Positions 29,347-39,062 of a DNA stretch of 64,000 nucleotides are shown here, piece by piece; the stretch's first letter is position 1; each line of letters opens with the position of its first letter. Location: contig NZ_JABBJF010000007.1 in NCBI RefSeq assembly GCF_014218705.1, forward strand, positions 62,001-126,000, in the 5' to 3' direction. The stretch comes from Kluyvera sichuanensis. GTDB lineage: Bacteria; Pseudomonadota; Gammaproteobacteria; Enterobacterales; Enterobacteriaceae. The notes below the pieces were generated by a model. It was not told where the DNA came from and ran no database searches. It worked only from the letters and a program-made list of their open reading frames with translations. Position numbers and translations under genes: made by a program.

Positions 29347-29596
29347 TTTCCTCTCCGTATTCGATGGTTTTAATTTTGATCTTTCGTTTCATTTCACTTT
29401 ATAGTGCATTACGTCATTTAAAAAATAAAACGAAAGGTTTTCATTTTCCGATCTGTTTCACAAAAGAAACGTAATGAAAGATTTGTATGGCCGATGATAC
29501 GGGGCAAGTGCCATTTCTTGCGCTTGCAATCTGCTAAAAGAAAGGCGTTAATAGAACAATCGAAATGAAACGAAAGATTGGATTAAGGGATTCATT
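29347..29596. promoter_or_regulatory. kbaZ / agaR divergent promoter with four AgaR-type operators
   Basis: Four copies of an AgaR-like element with core CTTTCGTTTC or its complement are visible: 29379-29400 (CTTTCGTTTCATTTCACTTT), 29419-29440 (AAAATAAAACGAAAGGTTT), 29464-29483 (AAGAAACGTAATGAAAGATT) and 29558-29579 (CGAAATGAAACGAAAGATT). The last lies just before the agaR start. In E. coli AgaR represses both directions and is released by GalNAc- or GalN-6-phosphate; the same is inferred here. Confidence 0.72.
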
Positions 29597-30412
29597 ATGA
29601 GCAGCACGGATTCGTCCGCAGAAAAGCGCATCACAGGCACCAGTGAAAGGCGTGAACTCATTATTCAGCGCTTGCGCCAGCAAGGAAGCGTACAGGTTAA
29701 CGATCTTTCCACTCACTTTGGCGTATCTACCGTCACTATCCGTAACGACCTGGCGTTCCTTGAAAAGCAGGGGATTGCGGTGCGTGCCTACGGCGGAGCG
29801 TTGATCTGTGACGGCAGCCAGCCTGGAAATGAGCCTTCGGTTGAGGATAAAAGTTCGCTGAATACCGCGATTAAACGACGTATTGCTGAAGCGGCGGTTC
29901 AACTGATAAAACCGGGGCATCGTATTATCCTCGACTCGGGGACCACCACGTATGAGATCGCGCGTCGCCTGCGTCAGCATACGGACGTCATTGCCATGAC
30001 GAACGGTATGAACGTAGCTAATGCGCTGCTGGATGCCGAGGGCGTTGAGCTGCTGATGACCGGCGGACATCTGCGTCGTCAGTCACAATCGTTCTATGGC
30101 GATCAGGCGGAGCAGTCGCTGCAGAATTACCATTTCGACATGCTGTTCCTTGGCGTGGACGCTATCGACCTTGAGCGTGGGATCAGTACCCATAATGAAG
30201 ATGAGGCGCGGCTGAATCGCCGGATGAGCGAAGTCGCAGAGAAGATCATTATCGTCACCGATTCCAGCAAATTTAACCGCTCCAGTCTGCATAAGATTAT
30301 TGATATGCAGCGCGTGGATATGATCATCGTCGACGAAGGTATTCCGGCGGAAAGTCTGGAAGGGCTGCGCAAAAGCGGTATCGACGTCACGCTGGTGGCG
30401 GCATCGGAATAA
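29597..30412 (+). CDS. agaR: DeoR-family aga operon repressor AgaR
   Basis: Represses the aga genes. 271 residues. DeoR-type winged helix at about residues 20-70: [20 protein letters not shown] then [20 protein letters not shown]. The C-terminal sugar-phosphate sensor has [32 protein letters not shown] and [16 protein letters not shown] 29597 follows AAGGGATTC. It is divergent from kbaZ and very probably autoregulated by the nearby operator at 29558-29579. A strong terminator follows. Confidence 0.94.
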   Translation: MSSTDSSAEKRITGTSERRELIIQRLRQQGSVQVNDLSTHFGVSTVTIRNDLAFLEKQGIAVRAYGGALICDGSQPGNEPSVEDKSSLNTAIKRRIAEAAVQLIKPGHRIILDSGTTTYEIARRLRQHTDVIAMTNGMNVANALLDAEGVELLMTGGHLRRQSQSFYGDQAEQSLQNYHFDMLFLGVDAIDLERGISTHNEDEARLNRRMSEVAEKIIIVTDSSKFNRSSLHKIIDMQRVDMIIVDEGIPAESLEGLRKSGIDVTLVAASE

Positions 30413-30447
30413 AAAAACCGGGATAGCGGTGGTGCTATCCCGGTTGT
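30413..30447. terminator. Bidirectional terminator between agaR and garD
   Basis: AACCGGGATAGC, loop GGTGGT, GCTATCCCGGTT (30416-30427 and 30434-30445): a perfect 12-bp stem preceded by AAAAAA and followed by GTTAT, lying between two convergent genes. Confidence 0.85.
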
Positions 30448-30473
30448 TATCAGGCAGGAGCGCGATTAGTGCA

Positions 30474-32045
30474 TCAGGTCACCGGTGCCGGGTTAAACAC
30501 CGCCAGCTGGTTATGCAGCCCCCACTGATCCGAGAAGGTTTTCTTCCGCCCGCTCGCCACGTCGAGAATAAACTCAAACAGCTTGGTGCCCACATCCTCA
30601 ATGGTCTCTTCGCCCGTCGCAATGGTTCCGGCGTTGATATCCATTAAGTCATACCAGCGGTTCGCCAGCTCCGTGCGGGTAGCCATCTTAATGACCGGCA
30701 CCGCCATCAGGCCGTACGGCGTACCGCGACCGGTGGTGAAGACCTGAACGGTAATGCCAGAGGCCACCTGTTGGGTGCCGCAGACGAAATCGCTTGCCGG
30801 GGTGGCGGCATAAATCAGGCCGCGTTTGGTCGGGCGCTGGCCCGGTGATAGCACTTCCACAATGGCGCTCTTGCCTGATTTGGCGATAGAGCCCAGTGCT
30901 TTTTCTACCACGTTTGCCAGACCGCCTTTCTTGTTGCCCGGAGACGGGTTGGCGCTGCGGTCGGTTTGGCCCATATCGAGGTAGTTATCGTACCAGGCCA
31001 TCTCTTCCAGTAGGCGTTTACCGACCTCTTCGTTGATGGCGCGCGGGGTGAGCAGGTGGATGGCGTCACGCACTTCGGTGACTTCTGAGAACATGACGGT
31101 TGCGCCGCAGCGGACCAGCAGGTCAGACGCGTAGCCCACCGCTGGGTTGGCGGTGACGCCGGAAAAGGCATCGCTGCCGCCGCACTGCATCCCAACGACC
31201 AGTTCAGATGCCGGGCAGGTTTCACGCTGGCGCTTGTTCAGTTTTTCCAGGTGGCGTTGAGCTACCTGCAGAATGTCGTCGACCATCGATCTAAAGCCGA
31301 CATGCTGTTCGTCCTGCAGGCGCACAATGCTGGCACTGTCGACCGGGATGCTCTGCACATCTTCGGTCCCTTGCAGCAGGCGTTCTGGCTGCAGTTTTTC
31401 GCAGCCGAGGCCGACCACCATCACTTCGCCGCCAAAGTTCGGGTTCAGGGCGATGTTATGAATGGTACGAATGGGCACGATGGCCGCCGGGGCGTTAATC
31501 GCCACGCCGCAGCCGTACAGGTGGTTAAGGCCTACCACGCCGTCGACGTTCGGGTATTTTGGCAGCAGATCGCGCTCAATAATCTTGACCACGTAATCCA
31601 CCACGCCTGCCACGCAGTGCACGCTGGTGGAGATGCCCAGCAGGTTTTTGGTGCCGACGCTGCCGTCGGCGTTGCGGTAGCCTTCGAAGGTGTAGCCTTC
31701 CAGCGGCGGCAGCGCTTCCGGCACTTTGGTGGCCAGCGGGAGCGTGTTCAACGGCGGTGCTTCCGGCAGAATAACCGTGGACTCATCAATCCAACTGCCC
31801 TTCACGATATCGCGAACGGCATAGCCGATGACCTCGCCGTAGCGGATAATTTCGCCGCGTTCGGGAATATCTACCAGAGCTACTTTATGCCCCTGGGGAA
31901 TATGCTCAATTAATTCCAGACCATCAGGAAAACGTGTTCCTGCTTTTAATCCGTTATCGTTAACAATAATCGCCACATTATCAGTGTCGTGCACTTTAAT
32001 ATAAAAGGCAGTCGGCGATTCTTGTCTGATTTCAATGTTAGCCAT
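30474..32045 (-). CDS. garD: Galactarate dehydratase GarD
   Basis: Dehydrates galactarate to 5-keto-4-deoxy-glucarate, an Fe(II)-dependent enzyme of the UxaA/GarD family. 523 residues, as in E. coli. An N-terminal SAF domain (around residues 15-90: [20 protein letters not shown]) is followed by the catalytic part with [32 protein letters not shown] and [20 protein letters not shown], whose Cys residues are conserved. Single gene, divergent from garP. Confidence 0.96.
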   Translation of the reverse strand: MANIEIRQESPTAFYIKVHDTDNVAIIVNDNGLKAGTRFPDGLELIEHIPQGHKVALVDIPERGEIIRYGEVIGYAVRDIVKGSWIDESTVILPEAPPLNTLPLATKVPEALPPLEGYTFEGYRNADGSVGTKNLLGISTSVHCVAGVVDYVVKIIERDLLPKYPNVDGVVGLNHLYGCGVAINAPAAIVPIRTIHNIALNPNFGGEVMVVGLGCEKLQPERLLQGTEDVQSIPVDSASIVRLQDEQHVGFRSMVDDILQVAQRHLEKLNKRQRETCPASELVVGMQCGGSDAFSGVTANPAVGYASDLLVRCGATVMFSEVTEVRDAIHLLTPRAINEEVGKRLLEEMAWYDNYLDMGQTDRSANPSPGNKKGGLANVVEKALGSIAKSGKSAIVEVLSPGQRPTKRGLIYAATPASDFVCGTQQVASGITVQVFTTGRGTPYGLMAVPVIKMATRTELANRWYDLMDINAGTIATGEETIEDVGTKLFEFILDVASGRKKTFSDQWGLHNQLAVFNPAPVT

Positions 32046-32458
32046 TGTCCAGTATTCTCCAGCCAGCGGGGCAAAAAATAAAAGATAGAAGTGTCAGGGT
32101 TTTCATTATTGAAAATAAGAACACTTTGATTATGGAATAAAGCATGTCAGGTGTTGAAGTTTAAAAATGTGATTGAGATCACTTATTATTGTGATGCCCC
32201 GTGGCGCAAGGGTATCAAAGCGTGAAATTGTGCATCAGCGCCCAGTGTTATGTGCATATGTATAATTAAAAGATTTTTAAAAGCGTTGAGATTGTGTGTT
32301 TGCACAATGTATGGCGCTGGTTTCCTGATTATACTGAATCCCGATTTCATAGTGTCTTATTGGTTTATTTAGTCGCTTGTTATCAATTAATAATCAGCGA
32401 AATATGCCTTAATAATAAAAATACAATTAAGGTGCTCTGTACCCCCGAGGATAATAAA
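32046..32458. promoter_or_regulatory. garD / garP divergent regulatory region
   Basis: 413 bp, AT-rich, no gene. A CRP-like site TGTGATTGAGATCACT lies at 32168-32183. Three TTGTGCA-like elements follow: ATTGTGCAT (32227-32235), TATGTGCAT (32249-32257) and TTTGCACAAT (inverted; 32299-32308), the last within an ATTGTG-N6-CACAAT palindrome (32291-32308). CdaR activates these genes in E. coli; taking the repeats as CdaR sites is inference. The long leader before garP has no convincing ORF. Confidence 0.5.
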
Positions 32459-33799
32459 ATGATACATGATACTGCTGATGTTTCTGGATCAACGAAAGGA
32501 ATGCCGACTCGTTATTTAATTTTGTTAGTTATTTTTATTGTTACGGCCGTTAACTATGCTGACCGCGCCACGCTCTCCATTGCCGGTACATCGGTGGCGA
32601 AAGAGCTGGGGCTGAGCGCGGTAGAAATGGGGTATATCTTCTCTGCGTTCGGTTGGGCTTATTTGCTCATGCAGATCCCCGGTGGTTGGTTACTGGATAA
32701 ATTTGGTTCGAAGAAAGTGTACACCTACAGCCTGTTCTTCTGGTCGCTGTTCACTTTCCTGCAGGGCTTTGTTGGCTTCTTCCCATTAGCGTGGGCAGGC
32801 GTCTCCATGTTCTTTATGCGCTTTATGCTGGGCTTCTCCGAAGCGCCATCTTTCCCAGCGAACGCCCGTATCGTGGCGGCCTGGTTCCCGACTAAAGAGC
32901 GTGGCACCGCGTCCGCTATCTTTAACTCTGCGCAGTATTTTTCGTTAGCGTTGTTCTCTCCACTGCTGGGCTGGCTGACCTTTGCCTGGGGCTGGGAACA
33001 CGTCTTTACCGTGATGGGGGCGATTGGCTTCGTGCTGACCGGGATGTGGGTGAAGTTTGTTCATAACCCGACTGACCATCCGCGTATGTCTAAAGATGAG
33101 CTGAAGTTTATTGCGGATAACGGTGCTGTGGTCGATATGGACCATAAAAAGCCGGGCAGCGATGCGGCGAAAGGTCCGAAGCTGGAGTACATCAAGCAGT
33201 TACTCAGCAGCCGTATGATGTTAGGTATCTTCTTTGGTCAGTACTTCCTGAACACCATTACCTGGTTCTTCCTCACCTGGTTCCCGATTTACCTGGTGCA
33301 GGATAAAGGGATGTCGATTCTGAAAGTAGGGCTGGTGGCATCTATCCCGGCGCTGTGTGGCTTTGCCGGTGGCGTGCTGGGCGGTCTGTTCTCTGACTAC
33401 TTGATCCGCCGTGGCTGTACGCTGACCTTTGCTCGTAAGCTGCCTATCGTGCTGGGCATGCTGTTGGCATCGACGATTATTCTGTGTAACTACACCGATA
33501 ACACCGCGCTGGTGGTAACCCTGATGGCGCTGGCATTCTTCGGTAAAGGCTTTGGCGCACTCGGCTGGCCGGTTATCTCCGATGTGGCACCGAAAGAGAT
33601 TGTTGGGCTGTGCGGCGGGCTGTTTAACGTCTTCGGCAACGTGGCGTCTATCGTCACTCCGCTGGTGATTGGCTATATCGTGAGTGAGCTGCACTCCTTT
33701 AATGGCGCACTGATTTTTGTAGGCTGCTCTGCGCTGATGATGATGGTTTGCTACCTGTTCGTGGTGGGCGACATCAAACGTCTGGAACTGCGTAAGTAA
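32459..33799 (+). CDS. garP: Galactarate/glucarate MFS transporter GarP
   Basis: Proton-coupled importer of galactarate and glucarate, major facilitator superfamily (anion:cation symporter group). From ATG 32459 it has 446 residues (E. coli 444), with GAGG 8 bp upstream. Family motif: NYADRATLSIAGTSVAKELG in TM1, then GYIFSAFGWAYLLMQIPGGW and LDKFGSKKVYTYSLFFWSL; about 12 TM segments. The frame stays open 55 codons further upstream but those residues are not conserved. First gene of garPLRK. Confidence 0.94.
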   Translation: MIHDTADVSGSTKGMPTRYLILLVIFIVTAVNYADRATLSIAGTSVAKELGLSAVEMGYIFSAFGWAYLLMQIPGGWLLDKFGSKKVYTYSLFFWSLFTFLQGFVGFFPLAWAGVSMFFMRFMLGFSEAPSFPANARIVAAWFPTKERGTASAIFNSAQYFSLALFSPLLGWLTFAWGWEHVFTVMGAIGFVLTGMWVKFVHNPTDHPRMSKDELKFIADNGAVVDMDHKKPGSDAAKGPKLEYIKQLLSSRMMLGIFFGQYFLNTITWFFLTWFPIYLVQDKGMSILKVGLVASIPALCGFAGGVLGGLFSDYLIRRGCTLTFARKLPIVLGMLLASTIILCNYTDNTALVVTLMALAFFGKGFGALGWPVISDVAPKEIVGLCGGLFNVFGNVASIVTPLVIGYIVSELHSFNGALIFVGCSALMMMVCYLFVVGDIKRLELRK

Positions 33800-33825
33800 G
33801 CCACGACTAACTTAAGGTAATGAAA

Positions 33826-34596
33826 ATGGATAACGCGATTTTCCCTAACAAATTCAAAGCGGCACTGGCTGCCAAACAGGTTCAGATTGGCTGCTGGTCC
33901 GCACTCTCCAGCCCAATCAGCACCGAAGTGTTAGGACTGGCCGGTTTCGACTGGCTGGTACTGGACGGTGAACATGCGCCGAACGACGTGACGACGCTCA
34001 TCCCGCAGCTGATGGCCTTAAAAGGCAGCGCGAGCGCACCGGTGGTGCGTATCCCGACTAACGAGCCGGTGATTATCAAGCGCATGCTGGATATCGGTTT
34101 CTACAACTTCCTGATCCCGTTCGTAGAAACCGAAGAAGAAGCCGCGCTGGCGGTCTCCTCTACCCGCTATCCGCCAGAAGGCATTCGCGGTGTGTCCGTT
34201 TCGCATCGCGGCAACATGTTTGGCACCGTGCCGGATTACTTCGCGCAGTCCAATAAGAACATCACCATCCTGGTGCAGATCGAGAGCCAGCTTGGCGTCG
34301 ATAACGTTGATGCCATTGCCGCTACCGACGGCGTTGACGGTATCTTCGTCGGCCCAAGCGATTTGGCCGCGGCGTTAGGCCATCTGGGCAACGCTTCTCA
34401 CCCGGAAGTGCAGCAGGCGATTCAACACATTTTCGCCCGTGCCAAAGCGCACGGTAAGCCGAGCGGCATTCTGGCACCGGTAGAAGCCGATGCGCGTCGC
34501 TATCTGGAGTGGGGCGCAACCTTTGTGGCGGTCGGCAGCGATCTGGGCGTGTTCCGCGCCGGTACGCAGAAGCTGGCTGACGCCTTCAAGAAGTAA
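33826..34596 (+). CDS. garL: 5-keto-4-deoxy-glucarate aldolase GarL
   Basis: HpcH/HpaI-family class II aldolase that cleaves 5-keto-4-deoxy-glucarate to pyruvate and tartronate semialdehyde. From ATG 33826 it has 256 residues, as in E. coli; the ATG two codons earlier sits too close to AAGG. Motifs: [55 protein letters not shown] and [18 protein letters not shown]. Gap of 26 bp after garP. Confidence 0.95.
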   Translation: MDNAIFPNKFKAALAAKQVQIGCWSALSSPISTEVLGLAGFDWLVLDGEHAPNDVTTLIPQLMALKGSASAPVVRIPTNEPVIIKRMLDIGFYNFLIPFVETEEEAALAVSSTRYPPEGIRGVSVSHRGNMFGTVPDYFAQSNKNITILVQIESQLGVDNVDAIAATDGVDGIFVGPSDLAAALGHLGNASHPEVQQAIQHIFARAKAHGKPSGILAPVEADARRYLEWGATFVAVGSDLGVFRAGTQKLADAFKK

Positions 34597-34632
34597 CCAC
34601 CACCGAATACATACACATTTGAGGAAATGACG

Positions 34633-35517
34633 ATGAAAGTTGGTTTTATTGGCCTGGGTATCATGGGTAAACCGATGAGTAAAAATCTGCTGAAAGCAGG
34701 TTACTCGCTGGTGGTTTCTGACCGTAATCCTGAAACGATCGCTGAAGTGATCGCCGCTGGTGCCGAAACGGCAACCACGGCAAAAGCGATTGCCGAGCAG
34801 TGTGATGTGATCATCACCATGCTGCCAAACTCCCCGCACGTGAAAGACGTGGCGCTGGGCGAAAACGGCATTATCGAAGGCGCGAAGCCGGGCACCGTGC
34901 TTATCGACATGAGTTCGATTGCTCCGCTGGCCAGCCGTGAAATTAGTGATGCGCTGAAGGCGAAGGGCGTTGAGATGCTTGATGCGCCGGTCAGCGGCGG
35001 CGAGCCAAAAGCCATCGACGGTACGCTGTCGGTGATGGTGGGCGGTGATAAAGCTATCTTCGATAAATACTACGACCTGATGAAAGCGATGGCGGGTTCG
35101 GTGGTACATACCGGCGACATCGGTGCGGGTAACGTGACCAAGCTGGCAAACCAGGTGATCGTGGCGCTGAACATTGCGGCGATGTCTGAAGCGCTGACCC
35201 TAGCAACCAAAGCGGGCGTTAACCCGGATCTGGTGTATCAGGCTATTCGCGGCGGCCTGGCAGGCAGCACCGTGCTGGATGCGAAAGCACCGATGGTGAT
35301 GGACCGTAACTTCAAGCCGGGTTTCCGTATCGACCTGCATATTAAAGATCTGGCGAATGCCCTGGATACCTCGCACGGCGTTGGCGCACAGCTGCCGCTG
35401 ACCGCGGCGGTGATGGAGATGATGCAGGCGCTGCGTGCCGATGGTCTGGGAACCGCTGACCATAGCGCTCTGGCATGCTATTACGAAAAGCTGGCGAAAG
35501 TGGAAGTCACTCGCTAA
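34633..35517 (+). CDS. garR: Tartronate semialdehyde reductase GarR
   Basis: NADH-dependent beta-hydroxyacid dehydrogenase reducing tartronate semialdehyde to D-glycerate. Start at ATG 34633 gives 294 residues; the ATG at 34627 is too close to GAGG. Rossmann motif KVGFIGLGIMGKPMSKNLL at the N-terminus, substrate loop DAPVSGGEPKAIDGTLSVMV and catalytic Lys in GAGNVTKLANQVIV. Third gene of the operon, 36 bp after garL, followed by a REP element and garK. Confidence 0.95.
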   Translation: MKVGFIGLGIMGKPMSKNLLKAGYSLVVSDRNPETIAEVIAAGAETATTAKAIAEQCDVIITMLPNSPHVKDVALGENGIIEGAKPGTVLIDMSSIAPLASREISDALKAKGVEMLDAPVSGGEPKAIDGTLSVMVGGDKAIFDKYYDLMKAMAGSVVHTGDIGAGNVTKLANQVIVALNIAAMSEALTLATKAGVNPDLVYQAIRGGLAGSTVLDAKAPMVMDRNFKPGFRIDLHIKDLANALDTSHGVGAQLPLTAAVMEMMQALRADGLGTADHSALACYYEKLAKVEVTR

Positions 35518-35523
35518 GGACGT

Positions 35524-35600
35524 TGTGCCCGGTGGCGCATTGCGTGCCGGGCTTACAGGGTAGGCCGGAGCAGTAAAACGCCCTCCGGCGTCGTGCGCTA
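35524..35600. repeat. REP/BIME element between garR and garK
   Basis: GTGCCCGGTGGCGCATTGCG then TGCCGGGC forms one hairpin; GTAGGCCGGAGCAGTAAAAC then GCCCTCCGGCG a second. The sequence lies between two genes of one operon, where REPs can protect upstream mRNA from decay. Confidence 0.7.
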
Positions 35601-35612
35601 ATAGGCTCAGAT

Positions 35613-36758
35613 ATGAAAATCGTAATCGCCCCAGACTCTTATAAAGAAAGCCTTTCTGCCACCGAGGTAGCTCAGGCAATAGAAAAAGGATTTCGGGAAA
35701 TCTTTCCGGAAGCGCAATTCGTGTCAGTGCCGGTCGCCGACGGTGGAGAAGGAACGGTTGAGGCGATGATTGCGGCCACGCAGGGGCGTTCGGTGACATC
35801 AACGGTCACTGGCCCGCTCGGCGAAGCCGTGGAAGCACAGTGGGGGATCTCCGGCGACGGGAATACCGCCTTTATTGAAATGGCGGCCGCAAGCGGCCTG
35901 GCCTTAGTGCCACCAGAACAGCGTAACCCGCTGATTACCACCTCTTACGGCACCGGGGAACTGATCCTCCAGGCGCTGGAGAGTGGGGTGAAGAACATTA
36001 TTATCGGTATTGGCGGCAGCGCGACCAACGACGGCGGTGCCGGTATGGTGCAGGCGCTGGGCGCGAAGCTGTGCGATGCCGAGGGCAAGGAGATTGGCTT
36101 TGGCGGCGGCAGCCTGATGAGCCTTAATCACATTGATATTTCCGGCCTGGACGCCCGCCTGCAACACTGCGCGATTCGCGTGGCTTGCGATGTGACGAAC
36201 CCGCTGACCGGGCCGCAGGGCGCTTCCTGCATCTTTGGCCCGCAGAAAGGGGCGACCGAGGCGATGATCGTCGAACTGGATCGCAACCTGGCCCACTATG
36301 CGGAGGCGATCAAAGCCTCGCTGCGTATCGACGTGAAAACCGTGCCGGGATCTGGCGCCGCGGGCGGAATGGGGGCGGCGCTGATGGCGTTCCTGGGCGC
36401 AGAGTTGCGCAGCGGCATTGAGATTGTGACCCAGGCGCTGAATCTGGAAGAGCATATTCACGATTGCACGCTGGTGGTCACCGGTGAAGGCCGTCTCGAT
36501 AGCCAGAGCATTCACGGCAAGGTGCCGGTAGGCGTAGCCAGCGTGGCGAAGAAATACCATAAACCGGTTATCGGCATTGCCGGTAGCCTGACGCGCGATG
36601 TTGGCGTGGTGCACCAGTACGGCATTGATTCGGTATTCAGCGTGCTGAACCGTATTGGCTCGCTGGAAGAGGCGTTCCGCGATGCGGCGGAGAACATTTA
36701 TCAGACCTCCCGGAACATTGCCGCCGCCATTCAGGTGGGGATGCGGATCGAAGGGTGA
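35613..36758 (+). CDS. garK: Glycerate 2-kinase GarK
   Basis: Phosphorylates D-glycerate to 2-phosphoglycerate, ending the galactarate/glucarate pathway. 381 residues, as in E. coli. Starts MKIVIAPDSYKESLSATEVA; further signature segments are VPVADGGEGTVEAMIAATQG, GIGGSATNDGGAGMVQALGA, and VVTGEGRLDSQSIHGKVPVG. Last gene of garPLRK. Its TGA (36756-36758) overlaps the predicted -35 of the rnpB promoter. Confidence 0.95.
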   Translation: MKIVIAPDSYKESLSATEVAQAIEKGFREIFPEAQFVSVPVADGGEGTVEAMIAATQGRSVTSTVTGPLGEAVEAQWGISGDGNTAFIEMAAASGLALVPPEQRNPLITTSYGTGELILQALESGVKNIIIGIGGSATNDGGAGMVQALGAKLCDAEGKEIGFGGGSLMSLNHIDISGLDARLQHCAIRVACDVTNPLTGPQGASCIFGPQKGATEAMIVELDRNLAHYAEAIKASLRIDVKTVPGSGAAGGMGAALMAFLGAELRSGIEIVTQALNLEEHIHDCTLVVTGEGRLDSQSIHGKVPVGVASVAKKYHKPVIGIAGSLTRDVGVVHQYGIDSVFSVLNRIGSLEEAFRDAAENIYQTSRNIAAAIQVGMRIEG

Positions 36759-36783
36759 CATCGGCGCGCAAACCCTCTATACT
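36755..36783 (+). promoter_or_regulatory. rnpB promoter
   Basis: -35 GTGACA (36755-36760), 17-bp spacer, -10 TATACT (36778-36783), then 7 bp to the first base of the mature RNA at 36791. The -35 lies over the garK stop codon, so the RNA gene follows with almost no spacer. Confidence 0.75.
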
Positions 36784-36790
36784 GCGCGCC

Positions 36791-37171
<381 letters not shown>

Positions 37172-37174
37172 CTT

Positions 37175-37206
37175 AAAAAACCCCGCCTCGGCGGGGTTTT
37201 TGCTTT
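37175..37206 (+). terminator. rnpB terminator
   Basis: AAAAAA then CCCCGCC-TC-GGCGGGG and TTTTTGCTTTT: a GC-rich stem with a T tract right after the mature rnpB end. Confidence 0.9.
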
Positions 37207-37717
37207 TCGGCGCTGATTGAAGGACACGCCTTTTCAGTAGCGTTATATTCTATTTGTTTACCATATCCATACAAAAAATAGAGTTATTCACTAAATTGAT
37301 GTAATGGTGTGATAACCGTCATTTTTTACCTTTCTTTAACTTCACATGTTGTTAACACGACTCATTGCGCTATCTCACAAAACCTGCGTAGCGTTCATCA
37401 TCGAAGAAATCGCTATCCGGTTAAAATTCCTTATAAAACAACTTATTACGCTTATGGTGTTGGAAGCGAAAACAACCGAAATCTCTCTTTTTTTAGTTCA
37501 AGAGAAATACATTGGTTTATTTTGCGCTAATCGTAGCAATATTTTCTACTTTCGACGTTTCTCAGCGCATGGAGTTGCAAGTTTTTTCTCCATAACCCGC
37601 GCTATCATTTTCTCACTCTAAAAAAGGCAGTGAATAAGCCTGTAATATTAAAAATATCTGGAACATCAAACTGCATTAAAACAATAAACCCCTACATACT
37701 AAGAGTGAGAATTTGTT
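37207..37717. other. AT-rich intergenic region before cyuP; tdc operon missing
   Basis: 511 bp with low GC. In E. coli the tdc operon lies in this interval; none of it is visible here. Two overlapping plus-strand ORFs of 73 and 91 codons (37309 and 37346) lack a good Shine-Dalgarno and look like chance. The promoter of cyuP must lie here but I cannot place it with confidence. AAGAGTGAGAA just before the cyuP start is a weak ribosome-binding site. Confidence 0.5.
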
Positions 37718-39043
37718 ATGGAAACAATCTCAATAGCAACCGCGCCGACGTCGTCAGCGGCCGCGCGAGCGGGCATGTCAGAAAGTGAATGGCAGGCGGC
37801 AATAAAATTCGACAGTACCGACGTTGGCTGGGTCATTATGAGTATCGGGATGGCGATCGGGGCCGGGATCGTGTTCCTGCCGGTTCAGGTTGGCCTGATG
37901 GGGCTGTGGGTCTTCCTGCTCTCCTCCATCGTTGGCTACCCGGCGATGTACCTATTCCAGCGCCTGTTTATTAATACGCTTGCCGAATCGCCGGAGTGTA
38001 AAGACTACCCGAGCGTTATCAGCGGCTACCTCGGCAAAAACTGGGGGATCTTACTCGGTGCGCTCTACTTCATCATGTTGGTTATCTGGATGTTTGTGTA
38101 CTCCACGGCGATCACCAACGACAGCGCCTCCTATCTGCATACCTTCGGCGTGACCGACGGATTGCTCTCCGAAAACCCGTTTTATGGCCTGGTGCTGATC
38201 TGCGTACTGGTAGCGATATCGTCGCGCGGGGAGAAGCTGCTGTTTAAAGTCTCCAGCTTTATGGTGCTGACCAAACTGCTGGTGGTGGCGGCACTTGGGG
38301 TGTCGATGGTCGGTATGTGGCATCTGTACAACGCCGGTACGTTGCCGCCGATGGGGCTGCTGATTAAGAACGCCATCATCACGCTGCCGTTTACCCTGAC
38401 CTCTATCCTGTTTATTCAAACCCTGAGCCCGATGGTTATCTCCTATCGCTCAAAAGAAAAATCCCGCGAAGTGGCGCGTCACAAGGCGCTGCGGGCGATG
38501 AACATCGCCTTTGGCATTTTGTTCGTGGTGGTCTTCTTCTACGCCGTCTCCTTTACGCTGGCGATGGGTCACGATGAAGCGGTGAAAGCTTACGAGCAGA
38601 ACATCTCGGCGCTGGCGATTGCCGCCCAGTTTATTAACGGCAGCGCGGGTGCCTGGGTGACCGTGGTGAGCGTGATCCTCAATATCTTTGCTGTGATGAC
38701 CGCCTTCTTCGGCGTTTATCTGGGCTTCCGCGAAGCGACGCAGGGGATCGTTATCAACCTGCTGCGCCGCAAAATGCCGGAAGAACAAATCAATCAGAAG
38801 CTGGTGCAGCGCGGGATCATGATCTTCGCCATCCTGCTGGCCTGGAGCGCCATTGTTCTCAATGCGCCAGTGTTGAGCTTCACCTCTATCTGTAGCCCGA
38901 TTTTCGGCATGGTGGGTTGTCTGATTCCGGCCTGGTTGGTCTACAAAGTCCCGGCGCTACACAAATACAAAGGCGTCTCGCTGGTGATTATCATCATTAC
39001 CGGCCTGCTGCTCTGCGTCTCGCCGTTCCTGGCCTTCTCCTGA
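37718..39043 (+). CDS. cyuP: Cysteine/serine importer CyuP (YhaO)
   Basis: Inner-membrane HAAAP-family amino acid symporter, known as yhaO, with reported L-cysteine (CyuP) and D-serine uptake roles in E. coli strains. 441 residues; about 11 hydrophobic segments, including [20 protein letters not shown] (TM1 with the GAGI unwound motif) and [20 protein letters not shown]. The cytoplasmic N-terminus is about 40 residues. It is followed by cyuA after only 19 bp, forming the cyuP-cyuA pair. Confidence 0.9.
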   Translation: METISIATAPTSSAAARAGMSESEWQAAIKFDSTDVGWVIMSIGMAIGAGIVFLPVQVGLMGLWVFLLSSIVGYPAMYLFQRLFINTLAESPECKDYPSVISGYLGKNWGILLGALYFIMLVIWMFVYSTAITNDSASYLHTFGVTDGLLSENPFYGLVLICVLVAISSRGEKLLFKVSSFMVLTKLLVVAALGVSMVGMWHLYNAGTLPPMGLLIKNAIITLPFTLTSILFIQTLSPMVISYRSKEKSREVARHKALRAMNIAFGILFVVVFFYAVSFTLAMGHDEAVKAYEQNISALAIAAQFINGSAGAWVTVVSVILNIFAVMTAFFGVYLGFREATQGIVINLLRRKMPEEQINQKLVQRGIMIFAILLAWSAIVLNAPVLSFTSICSPIFGMVGCLIPAWLVYKVPALHKYKGVSLVIIIITGLLLCVSPFLAFS

Positions 39044-39062
39044 TTTACGTGTGGTAATGAAT

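Noticed and set aside
37346..37621. 91-codon ORF before cyuP, overlapping a second one of 73 codons
   Set aside because: Both overlap in different frames, have no ribosome-binding site and lie in low-GC promoter DNA.
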